In this document: positions 45,805-55,526 of the stretch, one piece after another
Layout: each line of letters opens with the position of its first letter
Numbering within the stretch: the first letter of the stretch is position 1
Source of the DNA: JAJPKK01 sp963844635
GTDB taxonomy: Bacteria > Pseudomonadota > Alphaproteobacteria > Rhizobiales > Xanthobacteraceae
Reading direction: 5' to 3'
NCBI GenBank assembly: GCA_963844635.1
Contig: CAWJPD010000010.1
Location: 1-64,000 of the forward strand
DNA length: 64,000 nt
Made by a program: the position numbers and the translations under genes
Notes under the pieces: model-generated
The model's database searches: none
Seen by the model: only the letters and a program-made list of their open reading frames with translations
Told to the model about the DNA's origin: nothing

Positions 45805-47211
45805 CTACGACGCCGCAACCGTTCCGCTCAGGTCCCACACATAGATCAATTTGTCGCGACTACCTGTGACGGCCGTGCGCCCGTTCGGCGCAATTGCTAC
45901 CGCTTCCACCTCTGCGCCATGATCGAAACTCTGTAACAGGTGACCTGTCGAGATGTCCCAAAGCTTGGCAGTTTTGTCTTCGCTGACCGACAGCGCCGCA
46001 TGGCCATTCGGGGACGCAGCGACGGCCGAGACTTTTCCGGTGTGTCCCCGGAACTGACGAAGCTCATGCTCTGTTGAGAGGTCCCATAACCGCACAGTCT
46101 GATCGTCACCAGCTGAAATGATTTGCGGTCCGTTTGGCCTGCCAACGACGCTCTTGACGTCACCCTCATGTCCCACGAACTGGCGGATTTGTTCACCGGT
46201 ATCGGGGTTCCATGACTGCAGCACGTCTTTCATCGCCGAGACGACAACGTTCCCTCTGTCTGCAACGCCGACTGACAAGGCCCTGGAGTCACAGTTCATC
46301 GTGCGTATGACCTGTGCCGTCGAGATGTCCCACAGCTTGACGGTTGCATCAAGGCTTGCCGAAAGCACCCTATTTCGGTCCGGCAGGATCGCGATCGACC
46401 ATATGGGTCCATGATGATCCTTGAACCTACGTATCTGTCGTCCTGCTGTGAAGTCCCACAGCCACAAGGTCCCATCCTCGCCGCCGGATAGCAATTGGTC
46501 GCCCGTTACGGCCGCCACGCACCATACGACCCCTTGATGGCTGTCGAACTGGCGAATTGCGCTTGCATTGCCGAGGTCCCATAAACGCAGCGTCTGGTCC
46601 CAGCTTCCCGACACCAGTTTGTGGCCATCGGGGATGTAGGCGATGGCGGTCACCGAATCGCCGTGGCCTGGAATCGTGCGGAGCGGTGTATCCGAAAGCG
46701 CCGCATGTGGCCGGTTTTGCCATGCGACCCCGCCAGCGCCACTCGCCGCGACCATTGCTGCGCCAAGCCAACGAAAGATGCCGCGGCGTGAAACCGGTTC
46801 TGATCGTAACGAGGCGGGTTCGGCTGGAACGCCGGACGGGGCGATACCCATCTTGTCCAGCGCCCCGGTGATTGCGGCCCTATCGGTAACGAGCGCGGTG
46901 TGAAGAACGCCGAAGGGTGGCGGAATATCGTCAGTTTTCAAATCCGCGGAACGCAGAGCGATCAGCACGTTGCGCTTCTGTGCAATATCGGCTTCCGCAT
47001 AGACCCAATCGGACTTTACCGAGGCTGGAGTCCATATCACGATTGCCGCGTGCGCTTTCGCAATCTCCTCGGTAATGGTTTTCTGAAATCTGTCGCCCGG
47101 CAACAAGTCGGTGTCCCACCACACCGTGTAGCCTTTGCTCTTGAGATCGGCGGCGAGCTCGATGGTCTCCGCTGGCCGAGCCTTCGAATAACTGATGAAA
47201 ATGTCAGCCAC
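45805..47211 (-). CDS. TIR - transmembrane - WD40 protein
   Basis: A 468-residue protein starting at GTG 47211, where the TIR fold begins (MADIFISYSKARPAETIELA). The frame stays open upstream to 47811, but that part is the shadow of the preceding gene. Residues 1-125 are a TIR domain: strand DIFISYS, BB-loop TVWWDTDLLPGDRFQKTITE, and SDWVYAEAD with Glu73 at the position of the catalytic glutamate of TIR NADases. Residues ~146-164 (FRWLGAAMVAASGAGGVAW, after SRRG) are one hydrophobic helix. Residues ~178-468 hold seven WD40 repeats (LRLWD, LWLWD, VKLWD, LQSWN, VRLWD, AKLWD, IYVWD), one complete propeller. With the N-terminus inside, the propeller would be periplasmic. It is the last gene of a three-gene operon whose other products have signal peptides. 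Confidence 0.85.
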   Translation of the reverse strand: MADIFISYSKARPAETIELAADLKSKGYTVWWDTDLLPGDRFQKTITEEIAKAHAAIVIWTPASVKSDWVYAEADIAQKRNVLIALRSADLKTDDIPPPFGVLHTALVTDRAAITGALDKMGIAPSGVPAEPASLRSEPVSRRGIFRWLGAAMVAASGAGGVAWQNRPHAALSDTPLRTIPGHGDSVTAIAYIPDGHKLVSGSWDQTLRLWDLGNASAIRQFDSHQGVVWCVAAVTGDQLLSGGEDGTLWLWDFTAGRQIRRFKDHHGPIWSIAILPDRNRVLSASLDATVKLWDISTAQVIRTMNCDSRALSVGVADRGNVVVSAMKDVLQSWNPDTGEQIRQFVGHEGDVKSVVGRPNGPQIISAGDDQTVRLWDLSTEHELRQFRGHTGKVSAVAASPNGHAALSVSEDKTAKLWDISTGHLLQSFDHGAEVEAVAIAPNGRTAVTGSRDKLIYVWDLSGTVAAS

Positions 47212-47234
47212 TTTGACTATTCCGAGCGAGAATA

Positions 47235-48310
47235 TCAGTTCGAATTGAAGCTGCGAAGGACGCGATCGGCGCCGCGCAACCAGGTGTCGTTTGCGGCGAA
47301 CAGGTGTCGATATAATTCCAGCAACTGGCTCGCCTCCCTGGCGTGTGCCTTGCGCGAATCGCGGGGGCCGGGCCTCCCGGCGGTGTCGATGTTCGCCATG
47401 ACCAGAGCCTGAACGGCAAACAGCGAGAATGGGTCCTGCTTGTGCGCAGCCTCGAGCGCATCGGTGCCTTTTCCACGTCTGAACTGCGAGATTGCGGCGA
47501 GCAGCGCTGCATCGCTGCGCACCTGGCTTTCGGCCTTGGAGTCCCTGACGCGTCCAAAAAAGGTTTTGGCCTGCTCGAAATCCCCGCGCAAGTAGGATAT
47601 CAGCGCCGCCGTGAAATCGATGAACTTCGCCCTCAGCCGATGAGAGGTCAGGCAAGAACACCCATCCAGCAGCACCGTTTGCCTGCCGGACAAGGACGTA
47701 GTCTCCCTCGATCCGGATCGAACGAAACGGATTGCCTAGCCTCGCACCATCGCATTCCGTGATTTTTTCCTTGCAGACACGAATCTGATCTGGGGCCGAA
47801 TTACTTCGCAACCACGTCGTTGCTGATGATCAAAGGCGAGAATTGATAGCTGATCGACGGCAGATCAAGCTCGAGCTTTAGGTGGCCCTCCACGACCGTC
47901 CATTTCCGCCGCTCGGCATTAATGGTCGGCTTCGGCGGGATCACAAGTTTTACCGTCACGATGACGTGCGACCCGTATTCCTCGACAGCGCCCCAAAGAG
48001 CGACATCGCTCTTGGACTCTCTCGCAGCCAGGGTTGCGGCTTCAGGTGAATCTTCGGTGACACGACGCGACCATTCGATCTGTCCAAACCCGAAATACAG
48101 GCCTTCTGGGTTTGGATTGGGACGGGGCCGCAGCGTCGTCCACAGCCGCAGTGCCAGAATGGCCGACACATTCGCCGACAAGCCGGCCGGCCCCATGAAA
48201 GTCGGCACCAGCGCCCTCACCGTCAGCTGTTGGGCCGCAAATGAGGGGCGCACGCAAACGAACAGATAGACCACCGCCAGTGCGCAGCATCCTATTTTTT
48301 GCCGCCGCAT
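47235..48310 (-). pseudogene. Predicted periplasmic protein with SH3-like and TPR-like parts, two frameshifts
   Basis: Starts MRRQKIGCCALAVVYLFVCV at 48310 with a signal peptide ending near SFAAQQ. The first frame ends SYQFSPLIISNDVVAK at 47801; one base away the protein continues CKEKITECDGARLGNPFRSI, then RIEGDYVLVRQANGAAGWVF, an SH3-like pattern. Near 47650 it shifts again to FIDFTAALISYLRGDFEQAK, TFFGRVRDSKAES and ALEAAHKQDPFSLFAVQALV, a helical TPR-like region ending SFNSN. Repaired length is ~358 residues. It overlaps the upstream gene by 19 bp and ends 23 bp before the TIR-WD40 start, so the three are co-transcribed. No family recognised. Confidence 0.65.
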
Positions 48311-48966
48311 GTGCGTGACTCCAACTCAGTGGAGATCGCCTTGAAAAGCCCGTCAAGCGAGGCCTCCATCTCGGCGCCCATGCTCTGGTTCTTGTATCGG
48401 TTCGCACGTGCGAGAACCCTGCAGACGAGAATCCGGTTGCCGTCTTCCGGCAACATCTTCGCGATCGCCATGGCATAGGCATAAAGCGTGACAGCCGCGA
48501 GCGCCTCCCGGGTGATCGCGTACATCTCAGGCGTGATTTCGCGTGAGATGTAGACGTAGGGGTCGGACAAGCTACCCTTGAAGTCACCGAGATAAACATC
48601 GTTTTTGACGATGGTCCATTGCCCGGCATAGAGGCCGAGCGTGCTGAGCACTTCGAGATGAGAACTGCTCTCGAAGGAATTCTTGAGGACATCCGGGTCG
48701 ATGACATCGTCCACCTGCTTCGAGGTGAGAACGACCTTGATTGACAGAGAGGCGTCCGAAGCTGCCGTCGCAAAGTCGGACATTAGATAGCGAAGACCGA
48801 TCTGGAAGGATTTGATCCAAGAATCCACCCCGTCCTTCGCCTTTTCGGATGGATTTGTGACGAACAGCAATATCGTGCGGACCGCGGGCTTGGTATCGGC
48901 CAGGGCAGGAACAGACATCGACAATGCAAAAGCGAACACCAGCCCGATTGTCTTTAATCGTTGCAT
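48292..48966 (-). CDS. Predicted secreted protein, first gene of the TIR-WD40 operon
   Basis: A 224-residue protein starting MQRLKTIGLVFAFALSMSVP at 48966; the signal peptide is cleaved near ALADTKP. The mature part is mixed alpha/beta: VRTILLFVTNPSEKAKDGVD, SWIKSFQIGLRYLMSDFATA, LSIKVVLTSKQVDDVI, then STLGLYAGQWTIVKNDVYLG and EALAAVTLYAYAMAIAKMLP. It ends in CGGKK. Two cysteines near the C-terminus (VCRVL and RTCGG) could form a disulphide. I do not recognise the family. Its 3' end overlaps the next gene by 19 bp. Confidence 0.65.
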   Translation of the reverse strand: MQRLKTIGLVFAFALSMSVPALADTKPAVRTILLFVTNPSEKAKDGVDSWIKSFQIGLRYLMSDFATAASDASLSIKVVLTSKQVDDVIDPDVLKNSFESSSHLEVLSTLGLYAGQWTIVKNDVYLGDFKGSLSDPYVYISREITPEMYAITREALAAVTLYAYAMAIAKMLPEDGNRILVCRVLARANRYKNQSMGAEMEASLDGLFKAISTELESRTCGGKK

Positions 48967-49245
48967 ATTTGCCCGGGGCCTATGTTGTTCCAAGTGACCG
49001 AAAAATTATCGAAACTGCAAGGTCTTGGCAAGAAGGTCGGCGCTATTCGCGGCCCAATCTGAACGGTCACGCGACCGCCGTTGAACCGCTTCGGCATTGT
49101 CGGAGGGTTGGCGGAATTCGGATCGCGTCGCGGCTTCGGCGAACCTTGCTCCACCTCGCGGCCTGAGATAATTTGCTGCAGGGTTTCGAGCGTGCGACGG
49201 ACTGGATTGCGTCCGCGCTGTTCAGAAAGCCGAGCAGTCATCCTG

Positions 49246-51088
49246 ATGCGAAAATCTCCTGATACTAGACGAGTCCGCCTTGCGGTGGCCGTCGCCGTGC
49301 CTCTCCTGTCAACCGCCGCCATCGCGGCAGAGGGCGGCTGGAAGGAAAGGACGGAAGTCGTCTGGAGTAAGGAATCCCGCACCCTGATCCGGAAGAGCTT
49401 TCGGGTCTGGGATCCGCAGCCGGAGCTCGGCCTTGAGTTTCTGTGGGAGCCGCGCGGTGCCGTTCAACCAGAAGACGATTTTGCCAATGGCGCCGGAACG
49501 CTAACTTGGCACGCGAGAGGCGCTCCCGATTACGACCACAGATTTGCCTATAGCATCTTCAAAGGGACATTGAAGGACGGGCGGCCCGACGGCGAAGGTA
49601 CGCTGGTCGTTTTGCGCAGCGGCATGTCGTACACGGGTAGATGGGCTGATGGTCTCATGCAGGGCCGCGGCGTTCTGCGGCTCGTGAACGGCGATACCTA
49701 TGACGGGGATTTCGCCAACGGAAAGATGCACGGTAACGGCAAATACATGTCAGCGGACGGCACCGTCTTTACCGGTGAATTCCGCGACGGCCTGAGAGAT
49801 GGGACGGGAATATTGAGACTTGATGCAGGTTCCTTCCGCACGGTGTGGCGCTCCGGCAAGGAAATAGAGCGTCAGGCAATTCCTGAACCGACTTCCCGGC
49901 CGTCAGCGCTGCGGGTTCAGAAGGTCGCAATATCGAACCTCGTCAAGTTGAGGCTGGTGCTCGACCCCGATCACAATGTCGTCCTGTCGCCGGATTACCG
50001 GGCGGATGTGTCTCCCGGACTGATCACGATCGGACCTGCCTCCGACGCTCTGTTGAATGCGTGGAAGAAGAGTGGTCCGCTCGCTTCCGGCGCCGATAAT
50101 GCCCCCGAACGTCTCGAGTCCGGCGAGAGCTTCGCAACAGTCGTTTTGAGAGTCGAAGTCGAGAACCAGAGCGCCAGTGTCGCTCAGATTGCGGACGCCT
50201 CACTCGTCGTCGCTGCGAGCACCCTCGATCCCGCGCCGTACATCGAACTTGAGCACGTTGCCGGAACCTCCGTCTGCGATCAGAACAGCGACACGTACTC
50301 GCCAAACGTGCAATTTGACAATCTCGGTTGGGGCAGTGTCAGAGACGCACAGAATCTCTTATTCGCTGGGCAACATGCAAAGGCACACCGACGAAACAAC
50401 CATTCAGTTGGGGACGTTCGATACCACGAAACGCGCGTCCGTCGTCGATTACCTTCGTAAACTTGGGGTCGATACCGAGCGACTTAAAAAAGCCGCGACC
50501 GACGCAGTCAAAAATAGAAATTCCTCAAGGGTAAGGGCGCAGGACCCGTTTCGGTGCGAGCCCAAGAGATATGGGGAAAGCGAGTCGGACGAAGATTATG
50601 AGGCTAGGCTCAATGCATGTTTTGCGCGCCTCAAGAATACCGGCGTGCTCGGAAACCTGAAGGATAATACCTACTCATCGGCCGGCGTGATCTATACAAC
50701 GATGGCAGGATCCCTCAAATATCAATGGGTCGGGAGCGATACAAAGGTCAATACGCACGTTTCGCCGTTTTCAATCGAGATACCGCTGGTGACGTTTCAG
50801 GTCGAATTGGGTGAGGGTGGCTGCGAAGAATCTGGGGGCCGAGAGAAGAAATCGGCGCCGCAATACACGTTTTTACTCGATCACAGCAATTACCAGGTTC
50901 ACTTGCCAAAGAAATGGCACGCGCGGCTAGCTCCAGGCGCGACGACCGAATTCGAGCTCGATCTTTCGGCGCCAAAATCATCCGAGCACAAATTTCAGCT
51001 GGTAATTCAACTCGCTGACGGCAGCCAAGTAACTTCGCCGATGGTGGACCTTTTATATTTCCGGCCGCGGATTCCAAAGGGGCGCTGA
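49246..51088 (+). CDS. Secreted MORN-repeat protein, one frameshift
   Basis: The ATG at 49246 (MRKSPDTRRVRLAVAVAVPL) begins a signal peptide ending near TAAIAAEGG. Residues ~105-200 contain three or four MORN repeats: YTGRWADGLMQGRGVLRLVNG (split as YTGRWADGLMQGRG, VLRLVNG), YDGDFANGKMHGNGKYMS and FTGEFRDGLRDGTGILRL. A large beta-rich region follows. Near 50350 the frame shifts by one base; it continues RHTDETTIQLGTFDTTKRAS, DPFRCEPKRYGESESDEDYE and YTFLLDHSNYQVHLPKKWHA to the stop at 51088. Repaired length ~613 residues. It is divergent from the TIR-WD40 operon with 279 bp between starts, so the two could share control. Confidence 0.7.
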
Positions 51089-51093
51089 GCCGT

Positions 51094-52853
51094 TCACTCC
51101 CGAGCCCGTTGTCGAAGATGTTCGGGAGGGGCACGAGCCGCGCGAAATACGTTCCCTCATCGAACACCCGGACCTCGAGAACACTGCCGGACGCGATACG
51201 CGAATTCTGGTCGAAGATGAAGTTGCCAAGCGAATAGATGCCGATCCCCTGGCCGTCGTCGGTGAGATCCAGCTTGGCAGCCGCCACGTGCGGGTGAACG
51301 CCGATGATCAAGGAAGAGGCGGCATTGAACAATGATTTGGTGAGGTCCAGTTCGCGTGTGCCCGGCTTGAACTCATAGTCCAACCCCCAATTGACCAATA
51401 CAAAGAGCGGTGGTTTCGCGGTGGAGCGGGCGATCTGCTCGATGTCGTCTGGTCCGATCACGCCCTCAAGCCGACCGGTGCGGTTGTCGATATCGGTAAG
51501 CGCTGCAAGGCGAAACGACCCGAGATCGATGATGTCGCCGTGCTTGAGCACCTTCATCCCGGCTCCTGACAGCATCTCCACCATGGCATCGAACGGTTCG
51601 CGGCCGAGGTCCTGGGTGTGATTGTTGGCGAGGTCGACGGCCACGACGTTGAGCGCTTTTAGCCATTCGAGCGTGGGCTGCGACGGCATAGCCAAAATAA
51701 GTCTATCGAGATTGACAGGCAGTTCGGGAACAATGACGCCGGTGAGATTGACGATGAGCCGGCAGCCATTCAGAGCCGATTGCAGCTCGTGCCGCACTCG
51801 CTCAGCCCGGGCCTTATTGATCAGAACAGGCAGCATACCGCGACCGAAGAACGTATCCCCTGCGAAGCAATAGACTTTCGATCCCGGTTGGTCGCTGCCG
51901 ATCCGGGCTTCCGTCTGCGAAGCGAAAATCTGGACAACATAGCTCGTTGTTTGGGCGCTGGAGTGCCGGAGATAAGCCTCCGCGTTTGAATTGAACAAGG
52001 CAATTGGGCGCGCGTGGAAAACGTCACGTTGCAACCGCATTTGCAAGTATTGCGAGCCACGCAAATCCGTCTGCTGTAGCTGGCGTAATCGTGCAACGCT
52101 TTCGAGGCTGTCGGCAGCAAGAATATTGAGGACTTCCTGGTCGCGCTGCACGGCTTGAAAGGGCGCTAAATAATGAGAAAAATCCGTCGATTGGATTATG
52201 AATGTTCCTGTGTCGACCATCCGCCGCAGTCGAGCCGCCAATGCGTCCCATTGGTCCCGCCGTGAATCGATTGAGATGGCGATCGGAACGATCGGCACCG
52301 ACGGCAGGAAATGCTTGATGAACGGCAACACTGCTCCGATGCCGTGATCACTTCCAAACAAGTCCAACTCTTCCACGAGATTGCGTGTCCGTAAAAGAAA
52401 TTCCACATCCGGCTCGCTCACCATGACTTCGCCGAATACGGTTTCGAAGGCGCGTCGCGTTGTGGCAAAGGGTAACTTGGATTTCTTGAAGTGATCGGGG
52501 AACAACAAGATCACTTTGTCGATCCGGCTCGCGTCGGCCATCGCGAAGGCCCGCGCTATAAGATCCGCGGCGAGGAGATGGTGAGGCACGGTAATTCCGG
52601 ACAGACGTCGCGGTACGACCCTCGAGTGCTCCGCCTGAATGATTGCGGTTGAAAACAGAGACCGATCACCGAATTGCGCAGGAAATGGATTCCGCGATAT
52701 GGCCCTTCCGACCCCACGATCGGATAGGCCGAGAACGCAACATGCCGATAGTAGCGAAAGCAGGAGAATGCGAGCGGGTCGCAGGCAGGTTGCTCGGATG
52801 ATCCGGACAAGCCTCAGGAGCACGTTCTCGCGTTCGCCAACTTTTCGTAACAC
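51094..52853 (-). CDS. MEMO (AmmeMemoRadiSam B) - CapA fusion protein
   Basis: A two-domain exported protein. After a basic N-terminus and hydrophobic segment (ILLLSLLSACCVLGL, perhaps a lipobox at SACC) residues ~85-300 form a MEMO-type domain: RLSGITVPHHLLAADLIARA, KVILLFPDHFKKS, GSDHGIGAVLPFIKHFLPSV, VPIAIS and FIIQSTDFSHYLAP. Residues ~330-590 form a CapA/PgsA-type phosphoesterase domain: YCFAGDTFFGRG, AVDLANNHTQDLG, VLVNWGLDYEFKPGT (Asn where CapA usually has His), IIGVHPHVAAAK and IGIYSLGNFIFDQ. The frame stays open to 50748, overlapping the MORN gene by 340 bp. A one-base shift would end it at 51094 (RARE-stop), which I think is its true end. The start is a GTG near 52853. Confidence 0.75.
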
Positions 52854-52988
52854 TGTATTGTAGCTTTAAAACGGAATTGGTGGCCAGCGTGCTTTGTGGC
52901 ACCTCCACTCGCGGCAGGCAATTGGCGTCAGGAGTTTCCGCTTGCGGACCAGCGAATTGAAGAAGTAGGATAATGAGCGAGGTGGTTC

Positions 52989-53864
52989 ATGGGCAACATT
53001 TCCACGCGCCGAGCATTTCTTGCCAACGCAGCAAGGGCAGCTGCGGGCGCGACGGTATTGGGCCTCCCGCAGACGGCGTTCGCTGGTCTATACGACGTAG
53101 ACGGTATGCCGCCGACCGACGACCGTGACAAATTCATCACCTGGATGCAGGCTGTTCGCGGTGAACAGCCGGTTTTTTTGGTACAGCGCTGGAACCGCTT
53201 CGTGGAATTGCGCAAAACGCAGGAATTGCCGGATGTCCGGAACGCGCGCGCATTCCTGATGACACCACGCGAGGAATTCGTTCTGAAACGGGACGTGGGC
53301 TTGGCCTACGAGGCTCGGTACCTGGACATCGGCTTTGGTTCCACGATTTCAGGACCGCAGATCGTTGCCCGAATGACAGGTGCCCTTGACGTGAAGGAAT
53401 GCGACAAGGTGCTCGAAATCGGGACTGGGGCTGGCTACCAGTCAGCCTACCTGGCGGCTTTGACCGGGAATGTCTTCACTGTCGAACTCGTGAAGGAACT
53501 GGCGGAGCGCACCCACATGCTTTACGCCTCTCTTATCGACAGAGGTTATAACGAATACAAATCTGTCAGCATCATGCACGCTGATGGATATTTCGGATGG
53601 CAGGAGGCAGCGCCGTTCGACAAGATCATTGTGACCTGCGGTATCGACCACATCCCACCTGCGCTTCTAGATCAATTGACGCCCGAAGGCACGATGGTGA
53701 TTCCGGTCGGCAGCGCCAACGCTCAGCATGTCTTGAAAGTCCAGAAGAAGAGGATGCAAGGTCGGGACCGGCTGGTGCGGTCCGATATTTTCCACGGCAG
53801 GATGGTCCGATTTGTCCCGTTGAAGCGATCGAGCGACGAGGCCAATACGGGCTATGGAGTGTAA
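52989..53864 (+). CDS. Exported PCMT-like (protein-L-isoaspartate O-methyltransferase family) protein
   Basis: A 291-residue protein. The N-terminus MGNISTRRAFLANAARAAAG then ATVLGLPQTAFA is a twin-arginine (Tat) type signal (TRRAFL). The rest is a PCMT-fold methyltransferase: ISGPQIVARMTGALDVKECD, KVLEIGTGAGYQSAYLAALT (SAM motif I), VFTVELVKELAERTHML, DGYFGWQEAAPFDKIIVTCG and LLDQLTPEGTMVIPVG. PCMT normally repairs isoaspartyl residues in the cytoplasm with SAM, which is not known in the periplasm, so an exported form is puzzling. Divergent from the MEMO-CapA gene (136 bp apart). Intact. Confidence 0.8.
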   Translation: MGNISTRRAFLANAARAAAGATVLGLPQTAFAGLYDVDGMPPTDDRDKFITWMQAVRGEQPVFLVQRWNRFVELRKTQELPDVRNARAFLMTPREEFVLKRDVGLAYEARYLDIGFGSTISGPQIVARMTGALDVKECDKVLEIGTGAGYQSAYLAALTGNVFTVELVKELAERTHMLYASLIDRGYNEYKSVSIMHADGYFGWQEAAPFDKIIVTCGIDHIPPALLDQLTPEGTMVIPVGSANAQHVLKVQKKRMQGRDRLVRSDIFHGRMVRFVPLKRSSDEANTGYGV

Positions 53865-54151
53865 GTGTTCCCGCGAAAACAACTGAAACATTCCTCGGGC
53901 TGTTCCCTGCGTCAGACTGCTGAATTTACCGAGTACCGGTGCAGTTATTTTTCGCGGGCGCCCTAAGCCGCAGAGCAAGGGGCCAGCGGGGCCGCCTCAC
54001 GGGCGCGCGCAAGGGGGTGCTCGATCGGCTCCCGACGGTCCAGGCCGCGGCTCAAATTTTTCCGGCTTGCGTGACCAATTTCGCGTGGCAGCATGAACCC
54101 GGGCGGAGCAGTGCACGACTACTCCACGAACAGACACCCTGGAGACAAATC

Positions 54152-54322
54152 ATGCACCCGACCGCCAGCGAAATCGAAGCGCACGCCTGGTCCACGCTCG
54201 GCGCGACAGACGCCGATGCGACCAATCTTTTCGCTGCCGCGCTTGCAAAAATGCGTCGCGTCATCCGCAATTGGCTCACCTTGTCCCGTACGCCCGTCGT
54301 ACGACCGCTCCGCTTGGGTTAG
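54152..54322 (+). CDS. Small hypothetical protein
   Basis: A 56-residue protein, MHPTASEIEAHAWSTLGATD then ADATNLFAAALAKMRRVIRN. The ATG at 54152 follows GGAGAC with good spacing. A helical middle and basic tail; no family recognised. The 290 bp before it (53865-54151) holds nothing else I can identify. Confidence 0.4.
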   Translation: MHPTASEIEAHAWSTLGATDADATNLFAAALAKMRRVIRNWLTLSRTPVVRPLRLG

Positions 54323-54406
54323 GCGCCCCCACGTCGACCTCTGCGTTGTCGACAAACCCTTCAAGCCCTAATAGTAAAGGTCGGTGTGCATTTGCGAGGA
54401 GCCATC

Positions 54407-55306
54407 ATGATTAGAGCCGGCGCGGCGAGTTTGCTCTTATTAATGGCCATGCCGTCCGTGGCCCCGGCGCAGAGTTGCGTCGGCAATTCGGTGGCCGTCC
54501 AGGTCCTTGGCTCCGGCGGACCGCAGATCAACCCCGAGCGCGCGTCGGCTTCATATTTGTTGTGGGTCGACGGCCAATCGAAGCTCCTCGTCGATGCCGG
54601 CGGCGGCGCTTTCCTGCGGTTTGGCCAGGCCCGAGGCAGTCTCAACGATCTGGCGATGATCGCGATCAGCCACCTTCATCCGGACCATGTATCCGATCTG
54701 CCCGCCATTTTGTGGCTCAGCGCCCAGGCCCGCAAGGCGCCGCTCCCGATTTCCGGGCCATCCGGCAATGATGTGGCGCCGGACTTCGTGACTTTTCTCG
54801 CCCGCTTGTTCGACGCCAAGACTGGCGCGTTCGAGGTACTCGGTGGGGCATTAGGGACCCCCGGCCGCAATGGTGTGCTACTGGAGCCAACCGTCATCGA
54901 TACGGCGAAAGCGCAACCGTCGATGGTGTTTGACGGCCAGGGAATGAAGGTGACGGCGTCGGGGATACCTCACGGTAACATGCCGGCGCTTGCTTATCGG
55001 GTCGAGACGCACGGCATGTCGATCGTGTTCAGCACCGACCAGAACGGGACCGACCCGCGCTTCGTCGATTTCGCAAAAGGGGCAAACGTTCTCATCATGC
55101 ACCTCGCCATTGCCGCCGGTGCTACCAGTCCACTCCATGCCGCCCCTGCGGTGGTCGGCCGCATTGCTCAACAGGCGGGCGTCGGGCGCTTGATCGTCAG
55201 CCACATCGGACAGTTTAATCTTGAAGCAGCCATCGCCGATTTGAAGAAGTCCTATTCCGGCCCCTTGACCGTGGGCGCCGACCTGCAATGCACGCCGGTG
55301 CAGTGA
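54407..55306 (+). CDS. Exported MBL-fold metallo-hydrolase
   Basis: A 299-residue metallo-beta-lactamase-fold hydrolase with a Sec signal (MIRAGAASLLLLMAMPSVAP, cleaved near AQS). The start at 54407 has GAGGAGCC upstream. Metal-binding residues: AISHLHPDHVSDLP (HxHxDH), GIPHGNMPALAYR (His), VFSTDQNGTDPRF (Asp) and IVSHIG (His). The layout is closest to the RNase Z/arylsulfatase-like branch of the fold. Periplasmic; substrate unknown. Intact. Confidence 0.8.
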   Translation: MIRAGAASLLLLMAMPSVAPAQSCVGNSVAVQVLGSGGPQINPERASASYLLWVDGQSKLLVDAGGGAFLRFGQARGSLNDLAMIAISHLHPDHVSDLPAILWLSAQARKAPLPISGPSGNDVAPDFVTFLARLFDAKTGAFEVLGGALGTPGRNGVLLEPTVIDTAKAQPSMVFDGQGMKVTASGIPHGNMPALAYRVETHGMSIVFSTDQNGTDPRFVDFAKGANVLIMHLAIAAGATSPLHAAPAVVGRIAQQAGVGRLIVSHIGQFNLEAAIADLKKSYSGPLTVGADLQCTPVQ

Positions 55307-55526
55307 TTGTAATCGCCACTTTCGAGGGCCGACCGAATAAGGTCTCGCATCGGGCGGTCACGGTGGCCTATACCGTAGCCTGAAAATGGCGCCCCCTTTC
55401 GTTCCCTTTGTGAGCGCGGCCCATTTCTCCGCATCCGGAGACTTTTGGCCCAGGCATCTGGATCATGGCGCCAGTTTGGACTAGGCTTGTTCCGATCACA
55501 CAGAGCTATTGATTGCGACGGCGATA

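Noticed and set aside
47212..47811. A 200-codon N-terminal extension of the TIR-WD40 frame
   Set aside because: The first part of the extension belongs to the upstream SH3/TPR gene in shifted frame and the rest is an out-of-frame reading of it. The TIR fold begins exactly at the GTG at 47211.
50748..51093. C-terminal extension of the MEMO-CapA frame
   Set aside because: It is antisense to the conserved end of the MORN protein and shows no motif. I ended the gene at 51094.
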